Below are positions 5,342 through 5,404 of a stretch of DNA of 5,404 nucleotides, piece after piece. The stretch is taken from positions 1 to 5,404 of the forward strand of contig JAITJU010000121.1 of the NCBI GenBank assembly GCA_031278735.1, written 5' to 3'. Below the pieces are notes generated by a model. That model saw only the letters and a program-made list of their open reading frames with translations, ran no database searches and was not told the DNA's origin. A program made the position numbers and the translations under genes. The stretch comes from Zoogloeaceae bacterium (GTDB lineage Bacteria; Pseudomonadota; Gammaproteobacteria; Burkholderiales; Rhodocyclaceae). Numbering within the stretch: the first letter of the stretch is position 1; the number at the start of each line of letters is the position of its first letter.

Positions 5342-5374
5342 AAAAAGGGCGGCTATGCGGCCTTGCCGTCCGCC
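5342..5374 (-). terminator. Terminator hairpin overlapping the stop of the right-edge minus-strand gene
   Basis: On the minus strand GGCGG (5374-5370) pairs with CCGCC (5352-5348), enclosing an inner CGGC-AAG-GCCG stem, and is followed after one C by TTTTT (5346-5342). The structure spans the TAG at 5355-5353, so termination would occur a few bases past the stop codon. This supports a real minus-strand gene entering from the right. Confidence 0.5.
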
Positions 5375-5404
5375 GATCGCACCACCTTCAGCGCCGAGGC
5401 CACG
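5353..5404 (-). CDS. C-terminal end of an unidentified minus-strand gene (partial)
   Basis: The last 52 bases, read on the minus strand, give VASALKVVRSADGKAA followed by TAG. Fourteen of the sixteen codons end in G or C, like the neighbouring genes, and a terminator-like hairpin with a T-run overlaps the stop. This would make the gene convergent with plsY. Sixteen residues are too few to name a family, and a chance open frame is possible at this GC content. Confidence 0.4.
   Translation of the reverse strand, partial: VASALKVVRSADGKAA

Noticed and set aside
4815..5343. Minus-strand open frames opposite plsY
   Set aside because: They are mirror frames of plsY, which has all three family motifs.

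Overview
The window reads as a chromosomal piece of a GC-rich Gram-negative bacterium, most likely a betaproteobacterium (Rhodocyclales/Nitrosomonadales-like). This rests on protein resemblance: a secreted domain resembling surface-adhesin protein E, a small secreted protein of the type often labelled 'excinuclease ATPase subunit', and the divergent folB/plsY pair that E. coli also has. It is an inference from sequence memory, not a database result.

Layout from left to right. (1) Bases 1-482 (+) are the 3' end of hemA, glutamyl-tRNA reductase. (2) Bases 472-1803 (+) overlap the hemA stop by 11 bases and encode a secreted two-domain protein: an adhesin-E-like N-terminal domain, a linker, and an alpha-carbonic-anhydrase domain that has lost two of its three zinc histidines. 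(3) Bases 1804-1976 are a convergent intergenic region with several hairpins. (4) Bases 1977-3509 (-) encode a sodium:solute symporter with a plausible promoter of its own at 3538-3567. (5) Bases 3639-4100 (-) encode a small secreted protein of unknown function. (6) Bases 4226-4612 (-) are folB, followed by a good intrinsic terminator at 4151-4182. (7) Bases 4613-4707 separate folB from the divergent plsY and hold a perfect 7+7 inverted repeat with a -10-like hexamer in each arm. (8) Bases 4708-5313 (+) are plsY. (9) The last bases look like the C-terminal codons of a minus-strand gene running off the right edge, with a terminator hairpin over its stop codon.

Functionally this is mostly housekeeping: tetrapyrrole synthesis (hemA), folate synthesis (folB) and phospholipid synthesis (plsY), interrupted by three envelope or secreted proteins (carbonic-anhydrase-like, symporter, small secreted protein). 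The least ordinary item is the zinc-site-degenerate carbonic-anhydrase fusion that appears translationally coupled to hemA. No mobile element, CRISPR array, tRNA or rRNA is visible, and no gene-free stretch exceeds 300 bases.
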